A DNA stretch of 64,000 nt from Petroclostridium sp. X23 (GTDB lineage Bacteria; Bacillota; Clostridia; SK-Y3). The stretch covers positions 4,777,051-4,841,050 of the forward strand of contig NZ_CP124862.1 in the NCBI RefSeq assembly GCF_030013905.1. Reading direction: 5' to 3'. Below, in pieces: positions 1 through 8,079 of this stretch; position 1 is the stretch's first letter, and each line of letters opens with the position of its first letter. The position numbers and the translations under genes were made by a program. Below the pieces are notes generated by a model. The model was not told where the DNA came from and searched no databases. It worked only from the letters and a program-made list of their open reading frames with translations.

Positions 1-2
1 AG

Positions 3-464
3 GTGTATGTCAGCGACGTTGCCCAAGGTAAGCTGGATCATGCATTAGAGCTTGGAGCGGACGGTGTAATTTTAAATGATAGTCCGGAGAATTTTCAAGC
101 CAAAGTGGATGAATTTACAAGCAATGATGGATTTGATGTGACCATTGAAGCAGTCGGATTGCCCTCCACCTTCCAAAACTGTATAGATGCTGCGGCGTTT
201 GGAGGAAGAGTGGTACTCATAGGTGTCGGTAAATCAAATCTTGACTTTAATTTTACTATGATACAGAAAAAAGAGCTTAATGTTTACGGGTCACGAAATG
301 CCCTTAAAGAAGATTTTGAACAACTGATAGATATTGTTTCGAAAGGCCAAGTTGATTTGGAAAAAATCATAACAAACACCTATAGTGCCTATGATGCTGA
401 AAAAGCATTTGATGATTTTAATAAAAATGCAGGAAGTATGTTGAAGGTTGTATTAGAATTTTAG
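3..464 (+). CDS. Zinc-type alcohol/polyol dehydrogenase, C-terminal part (cut by window edge)
   Basis: This is the last 153 or so residues of a medium-chain NAD(P)-dependent dehydrogenase; the catalytic zinc domain lies before the window. The visible part is the second half of the Rossmann domain: a coenzyme-side helix (LGADGVI), the strand DVTIEAVG, the FGGRVVLIGVG turn, and the usual ending with a YSAYDAEKAF helix. This family oxidises secondary alcohols of polyols, sugar acids or threonine. The visible part best resembles sorbitol, idonate and threonine dehydrogenase-like members, and the substrate cannot be told. The GTG at position 3 is only the first in-frame codon, not a real start. 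A terminator hairpin follows. Confidence 0.85.
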   Translation: MYVSDVAQGKLDHALELGADGVILNDSPENFQAKVDEFTSNDGFDVTIEAVGLPSTFQNCIDAAAFGGRVVLIGVGKSNLDFNFTMIQKKELNVYGSRNALKEDFEQLIDIVSKGQVDLEKIITNTYSAYDAEKAFDDFNKNAGSMLKVVLEF

Positions 465-487
465 ATTGATTAATAGACTTCATTTGT

Positions 488-528
488 AAAAAGGATAGTG
501 ATATGTATTTTATCATCATCCTTTTTTT
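488..528 (+). terminator. Intrinsic terminator after the dehydrogenase
   Basis: AAAAAGGAT pairs with ATCCTTTTT around an imperfect inner stem, and the 3' arm ends in a run of T. It lies 24 bp after the dehydrogenase stop codon and separates that gene from the cobB/cobQ pair. Confidence 0.75.
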
Positions 529-647
529 ATTTGGTGCGGTGTTTTATGGTTATAGCATTGTTATACCGGAATTCTTCGTGTATAATCAAGTATAAATAAT
601 ACAATAACCTGGAAAAACAGTTCAGGTTATTTCTTGAGGTGAATCCC

Positions 648-2039
648 TTGAAACTGCCTAGATTTATCATTGCCGGTGCGCACAGCGGCACGGGAAAAAC
701 AACCATATCGTTAGGATTAATGGCGGCGCTTAAAAAGCGCGGCTTAAGCGTCGCACCCTATAAAGTAGGGCCGGATTATATAGACCCCGCTTATCACACC
801 TATGTCACAGGGAATAAGTCTAGAAATTTGGATAGTTGGATGCTGGAAGATAATACTATCAAATACTTATTCAATGACCATTCGCAAAAGGCGGATATTT
901 CCGTTATTGAAGGTGTAATGGGACTTTATGACGGCTTTGGAACGACAAAAGACAGTGGAAGCACAGCGCATGTTTCAAAAATCTTAAAGGCTCCCGTCAT
1001 ACTGGTCATTAATGGGAGAGGTATCTCCAGCAGTGCTGCGGCGATGGTACTGGGATATAAATTATATGATCCGGAGGTCAGAATTGCGGGAATAATTATT
1101 AATAGGGTGAGCGGTCAAAAGCATTTTCAACTTTTAAAAGAGATTATCGAAAGAGATACGGGCACGCCGGTATTGGGATATATTCCTAACGATACCGACA
1201 TCAGTCTTTCAAGCAGGCATCTTGGATTGGTGCCAAGTGTCGAGATGGGAGATTTGCAGCGTAAAATGGATAAAATCCGCCAATTGGTTGAGCAGTATGT
1301 TGACATGGAAAAGCTTATGGAGATTGCTTATGCTGCCGACGAGTTAGAGGAATGCAGACATCTGTTTTCGGATATGCAAACATTTGATGGAGTAAGAATT
1401 GGTGTGGCCAAAGACAAAGCATTCAATTTCTATTATGAGGACAATCTTGATCTGTTAGAAAAACTAGGTGCCCAGCTGATATACTTTAGTCCGATGGAAC
1501 ACAGGGAATTACCTGAAGAATTAGATGGTTTATATTTAGGAGGGGGATTTCCCGAAGTTTTTGCTCAAGAGCTGGAACAAAACCAATTAATGCGGTGGTC
1601 TATAAGGCAGGCACTTCAAAAAGGACTTCCAACTTATGCCGAATGCGGAGGATTGATGTATCTTACTGAAAGCATCCAAGACTTTGAAGGTAAGACATAT
1701 GATATGGTAGGTATATTTCACGGCCATAGCAAGATGACGGCAAGATTGCAGCGTTTCGGATATGTGAATGTGGAACTCGGCATTAACTGCCTTATTGGAG
1801 AAAAAGGGACAACCTTCCGGGCGCATGAATTTCATCGTTCAGTGGTAGAGATTCAAGATGATGGATGTTGTTATAAGGTAACAAAACAAAGGGATGGAGT
1901 AATACTTGATACTTGGAAGTGCGGATATACCCTGCATAATATTGTTGCAGGATACGCGCATGTACATTTTTGGAGCAATCCTGTAATAGTACAGCATTTT
2001 TTGAATAAGTGTGTGAAATTACCACAAAAAAAGACGTAG
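648..2039 (+). CDS. cobB: Cobyrinic acid a,c-diamide synthase
   Basis: CobB/CbiA uses glutamine and ATP to amidate the a and c side chains of cobyrinic acid (or the cobalt form) in cytoplasmic B12 synthesis. The N-terminal ATPase domain opens with the P-loop GAHSGTGKTT and has the VGPDYIDP and EGVMGLYDG motifs. The C-terminal class I glutaminase domain carries the nucleophile in AECGGLMYL, preceded by YLGGGFPE, and ends with the FRAHEFH motif that tells CbiA from CobQ. Length, about 463 residues, is normal. I prefer the TTG at 648 because GAGGTG lies 6 bp upstream; a GTG at 639 is in frame but lacks a Shine-Dalgarno site. The next gene, cobQ, acts later in the same pathway. Confidence 0.93.
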   Translation: MKLPRFIIAGAHSGTGKTTISLGLMAALKKRGLSVAPYKVGPDYIDPAYHTYVTGNKSRNLDSWMLEDNTIKYLFNDHSQKADISVIEGVMGLYDGFGTTKDSGSTAHVSKILKAPVILVINGRGISSSAAAMVLGYKLYDPEVRIAGIIINRVSGQKHFQLLKEIIERDTGTPVLGYIPNDTDISLSSRHLGLVPSVEMGDLQRKMDKIRQLVEQYVDMEKLMEIAYAADELEECRHLFSDMQTFDGVRIGVAKDKAFNFYYEDNLDLLEKLGAQLIYFSPMEHRELPEELDGLYLGGGFPEVFAQELEQNQLMRWSIRQALQKGLPTYAECGGLMYLTESIQDFEGKTYDMVGIFHGHSKMTARLQRFGYVNVELGINCLIGEKGTTFRAHEFHRSVVEIQDDGCCYKVTKQRDGVILDTWKCGYTLHNIVAGYAHVHFWSNPVIVQHFLNKCVKLPQKKT

Positions 2040-2120
2040 TAGTTCACAGTTCACGGGAGAACAACTTATTTTTATGCTATATTAAATGCATTAAAGATTT
2101 TACATGGAATATATTGCTTT

Positions 2121-2177
2121 AGTGGAAAGTGGGGGGTGAGGAGAGCATAAGACACTCCCCACCCCCCACTTTCCACT
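2121..2177. repeat. G-rich perfect hairpin between cobB and cobQ
   Basis: Positions 2121-2138 and 2160-2177 form a perfect 18-bp inverted repeat around a 21-base loop; the left arm contains six consecutive G. There is no T-run, so it is not a standard terminator. Just upstream (2041-2054) is a short AGTTCAC-type tandem. It looks like an intergenic repeat element. It could also shape read-through from cobB into cobQ. Confidence 0.7.
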
Positions 2178-2254
2178 CCTAACTTAATAATATATTAGTT
2201 AAGTTGCTTCGGACTTATAGTGCCGGGCATCTGGCAGAATGGTAGGTGAAACAG

Positions 2255-3784
2255 ATGAAAGGTAAATGTATTATGCTCCAAGGCACCGGATCGTCGGTGG
2301 GAAAGAGCTTGCTGACAACTGCTTTATGCAGAATATTCAAACAGGACGGATATAAAGTAGCACCATTTAAATCACAAAATATGGCATTGAATTCATATAT
2401 AACGAATGACGGAAAAGAAATGGGCCGAGCGCAGGTGGTGCAAGCAGAAGCTTGCGGACTGGAGCCTTCGGTTGAAATGAATCCTATTCTTTTAAAGCCC
2501 ACCACTGACCGAAAAGCCCAGGTCATCGTAATGGGTGAAGTTTTGCGGAATATGTCGGCTGTTGAATACCATGAATTCAAGCCTCAACTGGCACAAAGAA
2601 TTAAAGAGGCATATGATCAGCTGGAAGCGCAAAATGATATAGTCGTACTTGAAGGAGCCGGAAGTCCTGCGGAAATCAATTTGAGAGATAAGGATATTGT
2701 TAACATGGGAATGGCCGAAATGGCAGACGCACCGGTTGTTCTGATTGGAGATATTGACAAAGGCGGCGTTTTTGCTTCTCTGGCCGGGACTATGCTGCTG
2801 CTGACAGAAGAAGAAAAGAAGAGAGTAAAAGGAGTCATCATTAATAAGTTCCGTGGCGATGTAAAGATTCTTGAGCCGGGCTTAAGGATGCTGGAAGATA
2901 TTATTAAGGTTCCGGTGTTGGGGGTAATCCCTTATGGGGATATTAATATAGAGGATGAAGATAGTGTAAGTGAGAGATTTCAAAAGAAAACAGTAGGATC
3001 ACAAGAGATTGAAATCGCGATTATCCGGTTGCCTCATATATCTAATTTTACAGACTTCGTAGCATTGGAAAATCAGCCGGATGTTAGTATCAGATATATT
3101 TCAAAAGCCGAACAAATGGGTGAACCGGATATATTGATTATTCCCGGTTCTAAAAATACCATAGAAGATATGGCATATCTCCGTGAGTCCGGATTGGAAA
3201 GAAAAATAAATGATTTACACCAAAACGGAAAGTTGATCATCGGGATATGCGGAGGATATCAAATGTTGGGCCGAGAGATTCATGATCCGTTACATACTGA
3301 ATCCAATCTTGAGAGTATCAGAGGCCTGAATTTATTAAACTTGACCACAACCTTTGAAAGTAAAAAAGTGACCACAAGGGTGAAGGCGAAGGTCTATGCT
3401 TATGGAAGTTTGTATTTGCAAGGATTAGATGAATATGATATTGAAGGTTACGAAATTCATATGGGAATCAGCAAGCAGAGAGAAGGATGCAGGCCGCTAA
3501 CAGAGATCGTACAAAGACTGGACAAGTGCGTTACGGTAGCAGATGGATTTTGTAATGATGAGGGAAATGTTTTTGGAACATATATCCATGGGATATTTGA
3601 TAATACGAAATTCCTTAGAGGGCTTCTAAATAATGTCAGAGAGAAAAAAGGTTTGGGAGATATAAAGGATGAGCAAGTTTCCTTTAAAGAGTTTAAGGAA
3701 AGGGAGTATGACAAAATAGCGCAGATGGTTCGTGAGCATCTCGATATGCATGCTATATATAAAATAGTAAAAGGAATAGAATAA
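2255..3784 (+). CDS. cobQ: Cobyric acid synthase (glutamine-hydrolysing)
   Basis: CobQ/CbiP amidates the b, d, e and g side chains of adenosylcobyrinic a,c-diamide to give adenosylcobyric acid. The N-terminal P-loop-like ATPase domain begins MLQGTGSSVGKS and has SQNMALNSY and LEGAGSPAEINL. The C-terminal glutaminase domain holds the nucleophile Cys in GICGGYQMLG and the catalytic His in TYIHGIFDN. Length, 509 residues, is typical. The ATG at 2255 follows AGGTG by 6 bp; an in-frame GTG at 2246 is less likely. The 3' end (from 3618) is duplicated on the far side of an IS, but this copy keeps its own stop codon and looks intact. Confidence 0.95.
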   Translation: MKGKCIMLQGTGSSVGKSLLTTALCRIFKQDGYKVAPFKSQNMALNSYITNDGKEMGRAQVVQAEACGLEPSVEMNPILLKPTTDRKAQVIVMGEVLRNMSAVEYHEFKPQLAQRIKEAYDQLEAQNDIVVLEGAGSPAEINLRDKDIVNMGMAEMADAPVVLIGDIDKGGVFASLAGTMLLLTEEEKKRVKGVIINKFRGDVKILEPGLRMLEDIIKVPVLGVIPYGDINIEDEDSVSERFQKKTVGSQEIEIAIIRLPHISNFTDFVALENQPDVSIRYISKAEQMGEPDILIIPGSKNTIEDMAYLRESGLERKINDLHQNGKLIIGICGGYQMLGREIHDPLHTESNLESIRGLNLLNLTTTFESKKVTTRVKAKVYAYGSLYLQGLDEYDIEGYEIHMGISKQREGCRPLTEIVQRLDKCVTVADGFCNDEGNVFGTYIHGIFDNTKFLRGLLNNVREKKGLGDIKDEQVSFKEFKEREYDKIAQMVREHLDMHAIYKIVKGIE

Positions 3785-3842
3785 TGCTTTTATGAAATTT
3801 ATATGAGTATTACTTGCAAAAATGATAGAAATATGATATATT
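3618..3842 (+). repeat. 225-bp direct repeat, left copy (cobQ 3' end)
   Basis: This stretch, the last 55 codons of cobQ plus about 58 bp downstream, recurs at 5954-6178 with no difference I could find. The two copies flank the IS1634-family element. Identity stops exactly where the IS begins, so it reads as a very long target-site duplication. Confidence 0.9.
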
Positions 3843-3845
3843 CTC

Positions 3846-5951
3846 GTTTTCGACAGTTACGCAAAAATTTAGAGAAGGAACCTCGCTTAAATTGCCACTT
3901 TCCTTCTCTTTTCTTATTTTAAAGATGTTGTATGGAATAGTTAATTGAAAATTTTTTTTATTTTTTTGTTTAGTTCCTTTGGTAGATAGAATTTCTTGTC
4001 TAATCCTAAGTTAAATATTCCGTTTAATGCCGTACATACCTGACTTCCTGTGTATGTTGCTGTATAAAAAGCGTCCTGTGTATTCATAACATTCATGTTT
4101 CGTAGCGTGTCAAGAATATTATCTGTAGTGAAATGTGTTCCATACTGATCCAGTTTGTTTTCAAGCAGCCGATAAATCAGTAAAGCAGTATAGCAGACCA
4201 TGAAGTGTGCGATAATCCGGTTGCGATTTCTGTGATAAACTGGTCTGGCATTGAAATTGGTTTTCAGTACCCGAAAACAATCCTCAATTTTATAGCGCTT
4301 TGAATTTACCGCAAGTATTGATTTAGCATCATCTTCTAGATTTGTGGCGACTGCATAGTAGCCATCGTATTTTTCTTCTCTATCAATGATGGAATGGTCA
4401 ATTTCATAGTAGTCAGAAGCTTTTTCACCGTCTTGACCTTTAGATGTCCTCTTGATAAAACGTGTGACATCATGAGGTCCTTTTTTTACATCCTCTACAT
4501 TTTTATTGTTGAGGATGTTTTTAGCCCGTTCAATCTGGGCATTTCTTATATGTCTTTGGTATTCCATCATTTTTCTTGAAAATGTGATGATGATTTTCTG
4601 TTTCAGAAGTGCCTTTGATTTTACCATTCTGGACTTACCATTCTTATATATTTTTTCCTCGTACAGACCAACATCTATGGCATTGTCTGCATCTATGATT
4701 TTATAAACAGTATCGTTATAAAGAGGCAGGTTTTCTTTGTTAAATCTGTCGAATTCCTTCATGCGGCTGATGGTAATAGGAGAATCATCAGAAATGCGCC
4801 GATAATCATAATCATTAAAAACAGCTTTCTGCAGTTTGTCGGAAAGTTTTTTCACAGACTGGGTTACTATAAATGCCCTTCCTCCCATGGAATTGAATTT
4901 TCGTATATTAAATGAGCCAAGCCCTGCATCTGCACAATAAATGAATTGCTTATTGTTAAACATTTTTGTGATTTTCTGTTCCAATGGAACAGCACATTTC
5001 TGCTCATTGTCAGAGCCTGAGTTGATGCACATAGATATAGGAATCCCGTTTCCGTCCACGAATAATCCCATCTGAACAATTGGATTGGGTCGATGTTCTT
5101 TGGAAGGACCATATCTGCGAAGACCTTTCAAAATCTCGCCGGTGGCTTCATCTACATATTCATCGTCTTCATCTTCTGACTCAAAGTAATAATTGGTGCA
5201 GTCAAAATAGCATACAGACGTGTTTTTCTTGATGATACTTTCACTGTTGGTGTACAAATGCTCTAGATAGTTGTCGTAGTGTTCTTCCAGTAAATCCATG
5301 AAACGCAATATATGCTGGTACTCGAAAGAGGGCATTTCGTAATAGGAATCAAGCCTGTCAAAGGTCCCTAACTTTGATTTAGGATCCAGAATCCTTGCAA
5401 ATGTAAGGAAACGATTGATGGTATTGCAATCAAAAGTGATCTTGGAATTGCTTTTTATATCCTTAAAGAAATCCGACAGTTTGAGGTCATGATATATATT
5501 TTGCAGAACAAAATATCCAACATTTAGGAGAGCGGATCTAGAAGAGATATCTTTGGTGGCTGAGAGTTTCTCAGTATAATCAACCTTGAAACTCATGTCT
5601 ATTTTCCCTTCCTGGTACTCTTTGTTGAATTCTTCCACCTGCTTTTTTGCATATGCAAGAGGATCAGGGGTGATGACCAGCAACTCAGAATGCTTTCCGA
5701 TTCGTTTTACATTTTTTGTTGTGGTTTTTTTCCCATTTCTGATTCCCATCTGGATAAAGTAAGTTGGATCTTTGGATTTTCTATCATAGTTTAGCTTCAT
5801 ATTACACCTCCACTTCTATTATATCATAAAATACAACACCATACAACATATTTAATGCAAAATTTGACAACAAAAAAATCAGGATAGCCTTATATTTAGA
5901 GCATCTCCTGACTTTATCAGTTTATATTCTATTGAAGGAAGTGTTGAAAAC
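3846..5951 (-). mobile_element. IS1634-family insertion sequence with 225-bp target duplication
   Basis: The element is about 2.1 kb and has one transposase gene on the minus strand. Ends are imperfect inverted repeats: GTTTTCGACAGTTAC on the left and GTTTTCAACACTTCC on the right (reverse complement), 12 of 15 matching. End positions are uncertain by about 3 bp. Direct repeats of 225 bp flank it at 3618-3842 and 5954-6178. IS1634 and the related IS1549 are known for long target duplications of variable length, which agrees with the transposase family. Because the target was duplicated rather than split, cobQ survived. Confidence 0.85.
3941..5800 (-). CDS. IS1634-family transposase (DDE type)
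   Basis: This 619-residue DDE transposase moves the surrounding IS. The start MKLNYDRKSKDPTYF is typical of IS1634-type proteins in clostridia. The middle has the acidic region CYFDCTNYYFE and a second Asp in IYCADAGLGS; the C-terminal part holds the conserved Y-x-x-E block YKIEDCFRVLKTNF followed by HFMVCYTALLIYRLLE. The start codon follows a GGAGGTG site. The frame is unbroken, so the element may still be active. Confidence 0.92.
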   Translation of the reverse strand: MKLNYDRKSKDPTYFIQMGIRNGKKTTTKNVKRIGKHSELLVITPDPLAYAKKQVEEFNKEYQEGKIDMSFKVDYTEKLSATKDISSRSALLNVGYFVLQNIYHDLKLSDFFKDIKSNSKITFDCNTINRFLTFARILDPKSKLGTFDRLDSYYEMPSFEYQHILRFMDLLEEHYDNYLEHLYTNSESIIKKNTSVCYFDCTNYYFESEDEDDEYVDEATGEILKGLRRYGPSKEHRPNPIVQMGLFVDGNGIPISMCINSGSDNEQKCAVPLEQKITKMFNNKQFIYCADAGLGSFNIRKFNSMGGRAFIVTQSVKKLSDKLQKAVFNDYDYRRISDDSPITISRMKEFDRFNKENLPLYNDTVYKIIDADNAIDVGLYEEKIYKNGKSRMVKSKALLKQKIIITFSRKMMEYQRHIRNAQIERAKNILNNKNVEDVKKGPHDVTRFIKRTSKGQDGEKASDYYEIDHSIIDREEKYDGYYAVATNLEDDAKSILAVNSKRYKIEDCFRVLKTNFNARPVYHRNRNRIIAHFMVCYTALLIYRLLENKLDQYGTHFTTDNILDTLRNMNVMNTQDAFYTATYTGSQVCTALNGIFNLGLDKKFYLPKELNKKIKKIFN

Positions 5952-5953
5952 CC

Positions 5954-6178
5954 GAGGGCTTCTAAATAATGTCAGAGAGAAAAAAGGTTTGGGAGATATA
6001 AAGGATGAGCAAGTTTCCTTTAAAGAGTTTAAGGAAAGGGAGTATGACAAAATAGCGCAGATGGTTCGTGAGCATCTCGATATGCATGCTATATATAAAA
6101 TAGTAAAAGGAATAGAATAATGCTTTTATGAAATTTATATGAGTATTACTTGCAAAAATGATAGAAATATGATATATT
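5954..6178 (+). repeat. 225-bp direct repeat, right copy
   Basis: Second copy of 3618-3842, immediately outside the right end of the IS1634-family element. The apparent identity over 225 bp suggests the insertion is recent. Confidence 0.9.
5956..6120 (+). pseudogene. Duplicated 3' fragment of cobQ
   Basis: The last 54 or so codons of cobQ (from GLLNNVREKKG to the same stop) are repeated here downstream of the IS. The reading frame is open from 5932 only because the IS end happens to supply an upstream start. It has no ATPase or glutaminase active site and is a by-product of the IS target duplication, not a working gene. Confidence 0.9.
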
Positions 6179-6263
6179 TAAAATAGTATAATGCGGATAG
6201 TATATATATACTATTGCAATATTGCAGTTTGTGTGTATTTGAATTGCAATAATGAGACGAGGC

Positions 6264-6313
6264 AGTCTTCTTTATTCAAATAGAATTTGGATGGGAAGAC
6301 TTTTTGTTTTTTT
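6264..6313 (+). terminator. Terminator-like hairpin just ahead of the amidohydrolase
   Basis: AGTCTTC pairs with GAAGACT, with an inner stem ATTCAAAT/ATTTGGAT and a 3-base loop, followed by a T-rich run. It ends only 19 bp before the next start codon and directly before its Shine-Dalgarno site. It may end the cob transcript or act as an attenuator of the amidohydrolase. A TATAAT at 6187-6192 could be the -10 of a promoter reading into it. Confidence 0.6.
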
Positions 6314-6331
6314 CTCAGAGTGAGGTGGCTA

Positions 6332-7702
6332 ATGTCTGTGAAAGATTTTGATGTAGTAATAAAAAATAGCAACTTGATTAATCCGGAACGGCAATTTACC
6401 TTAATTAAGAATATAGGTATTAAAGATGGTAAAATCATTGCTATTACCCGTGAAGACATAAAAGGAAGAAAAGAGATCGATGCAGGTTCAAGTGTTGTTT
6501 GCTCCGGTTTTATTGATATACATGCGCATGTTGACGGGGAATCTTATTCTGCGGAATGCATGGTAAAGCAGGGGGTGACAACTTCTGTCGGGGGTAACTG
6601 CGGCATAAGTCCTGCAAATACGGAAAGTTTCTTTGACGATTTAGATACCCGAGGATTTATACTTAATCAAGCAATGATGGTAGGCCATTTATCCGGGCTG
6701 AGGAGAAGGGTAGGAGCAGATAATCCCTATATTCCGGCTACACCCCAGCAAATCAAAGATATGGTCTATCTGTTGGAGCGTGCTTTTGAACAAGGTGCGA
6801 TCGGATTATCCTTCAGCTTGGCATATGCTCCTGGCGCATCCTTTGAGGAAGTGATGGAACTTAGTAAGATAGTTGCCAAATACGGACGGTTTATAGGTAT
6901 ACACTTACGTTATGATGGTTGGAAATGGATGGAGTCTATTAATGAATTTGTTCAGATAGCGCGATTGACGGGTGTTTCACTGCATATTTCTTGTTTTGCA
7001 TATCAAGCAGGTATGGGCATAATGGAGCAAGTGTTGAAAGTGTTGGATAAGGCCCGGCAAGAGGGAATAGATGTAACGGCAGATAGCGGGATGTATGAAG
7101 CGTTCGCTGCACCCATCGGAACGCCTGTTTATGATGATGATTGTTTTGAAAGATGGGGGTGCGGATATAAGAACTTAATTGCAGTAACAGGTAAATATGC
7201 GGGAATGCGCTGTAATAAAGAAATATTTGAAGAATTAAGAGAGAAGTACAAAGAAGATGTGGTTATTATGTTCGCTTGTAAACGAAAAGATATTTACAAA
7301 GCATTGTTGTGGGATTATATGATGGTTTCGACAGATGGTGCTGTAGGACATCCTAAACCGGGATGCGGCCACCCTCAAAGTGCAGGAACATTTCCTAAGT
7401 TCTTTCAAAAAATGGTTAAAGAAAAAAAGATGATTTCTCTCACCGAAGCGGTAAGAAAAGCTACACTGTTACCTGTTCAAAGGTTGGGTTTGGAAAACAA
7501 AGGAAGAATAAAGGAAGGTGCGGATGCGGATATCGTAATTTTTGATCTCGGCAAGATAAAAGATAAAGCGGACTATCTAGGAACAGGACGGCCCGATGCA
7601 CCTCCGGAAGGGATTAATTATGTTATCATAAACGGGCAGGTGGTGGTTGATAACGGAGAATTTAAAAAAGGTGTTTTAGCAGGAAAGACCATTAGAGTGT
7701 AG
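6332..7702 (+). CDS. D-aminoacylase / N-acyl-D-amino-acid deacylase-type amidohydrolase
   Basis: A metal-dependent amidohydrolase of the D-aminoacylase/N-acyl-D-glutamate deacylase group, which removes acyl groups from N-acyl-D-amino acids. Visible motifs are the metal-binding H-x-H in DIHAHVDGES, the metal-bridging Cys in GGNCGISP, His residues in IGIHLRYDG and LHISCFAYQ, and the late Asp in VSTDGAVGHP followed by the GTFPKFF block. It ends in the usual beta-sandwich segment (GADADIVIFDLG). Length is 456 residues. The ATG at 6332 is chosen because GAGGTGG precedes it; an upstream in-frame ATG at 6287 lies in the terminator region. Exact substrate unknown. It stands alone between two hairpins. 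Confidence 0.85.
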   Translation: MSVKDFDVVIKNSNLINPERQFTLIKNIGIKDGKIIAITREDIKGRKEIDAGSSVVCSGFIDIHAHVDGESYSAECMVKQGVTTSVGGNCGISPANTESFFDDLDTRGFILNQAMMVGHLSGLRRRVGADNPYIPATPQQIKDMVYLLERAFEQGAIGLSFSLAYAPGASFEEVMELSKIVAKYGRFIGIHLRYDGWKWMESINEFVQIARLTGVSLHISCFAYQAGMGIMEQVLKVLDKARQEGIDVTADSGMYEAFAAPIGTPVYDDDCFERWGCGYKNLIAVTGKYAGMRCNKEIFEELREKYKEDVVIMFACKRKDIYKALLWDYMMVSTDGAVGHPKPGCGHPQSAGTFPKFFQKMVKEKKMISLTEAVRKATLLPVQRLGLENKGRIKEGADADIVIFDLGKIKDKADYLGTGRPDAPPEGINYVIINGQVVVDNGEFKKGVLAGKTIRV

Positions 7703-7714
7703 AAACGATAAATT

Positions 7715-7745
7715 GCCGGAAGGGCGCTAAAGCCCTTCCGGCTTA
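7715..7745 (+). terminator. Hairpin after the amidohydrolase gene
   Basis: An 11-bp perfect stem (GCCGGAAGGGC with GCCCTTCCGGC) around a 6-base loop lies 12 bp after the stop codon. The T-run is weak, but stem and position fit transcription termination. Confidence 0.7.
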
Positions 7746-7938
7746 ATATGATTAATTCCTATCTTATATATTTATCTCTTTCTTTTTTTGTTATTGAGAA
7801 AATCGTGCATATCTTCTAAATCTTTAAAACCCATTTGTTCAGCTTGACTTCTTGACTTTTGTTTAAATTAGGAAAAATTACCAACGTTTACTTGACATTA
7901 ACATGATTTAAATTAGAGTGGACCTAAGTTTGATTTAG

Positions 7939-7947
7939 TGGTATAAT
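7939..7947 (+). promoter_or_regulatory. Candidate extended -10 promoter for the AraC-type regulator
   Basis: TGGTATAAT is a full extended -10 sequence about 133 bp upstream of the regulator start. I see no clear -35. The rest of 7746-8079 is AT-rich; on the minus strand around 7766-7870 a 28-residue open stretch rich in Lys/Arg may be debris of an unknown gene. Confidence 0.4.
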
Positions 7948-8079
7948 TGGTTTACTAAAAATTATAAAATTCAGATTCCATACTTTTCTGATGGTAATTA
8001 TTCGAGTCTTTCTTAAGGATACTTTAAATTATCTAAAAATGCTGAGTTGTAAATTCAAAATAAACTTAGGGAGAATAAT

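Noticed and set aside
465..647. A cobalamin riboswitch upstream of cobB was expected
   Set aside because: I see a terminator and AT-rich DNA but no B12-box-like conserved sequence.
5932..6120. A separate small gene after the IS
   Set aside because: The sequence is an exact copy of the cobQ 3' end with a start codon provided by the IS boundary.
7766..7870. A 28-residue Lys/Arg-rich minus-strand frame upstream of the AraC-type gene
   Set aside because: No start codon and too short to place; may be a relic but cannot be supported.
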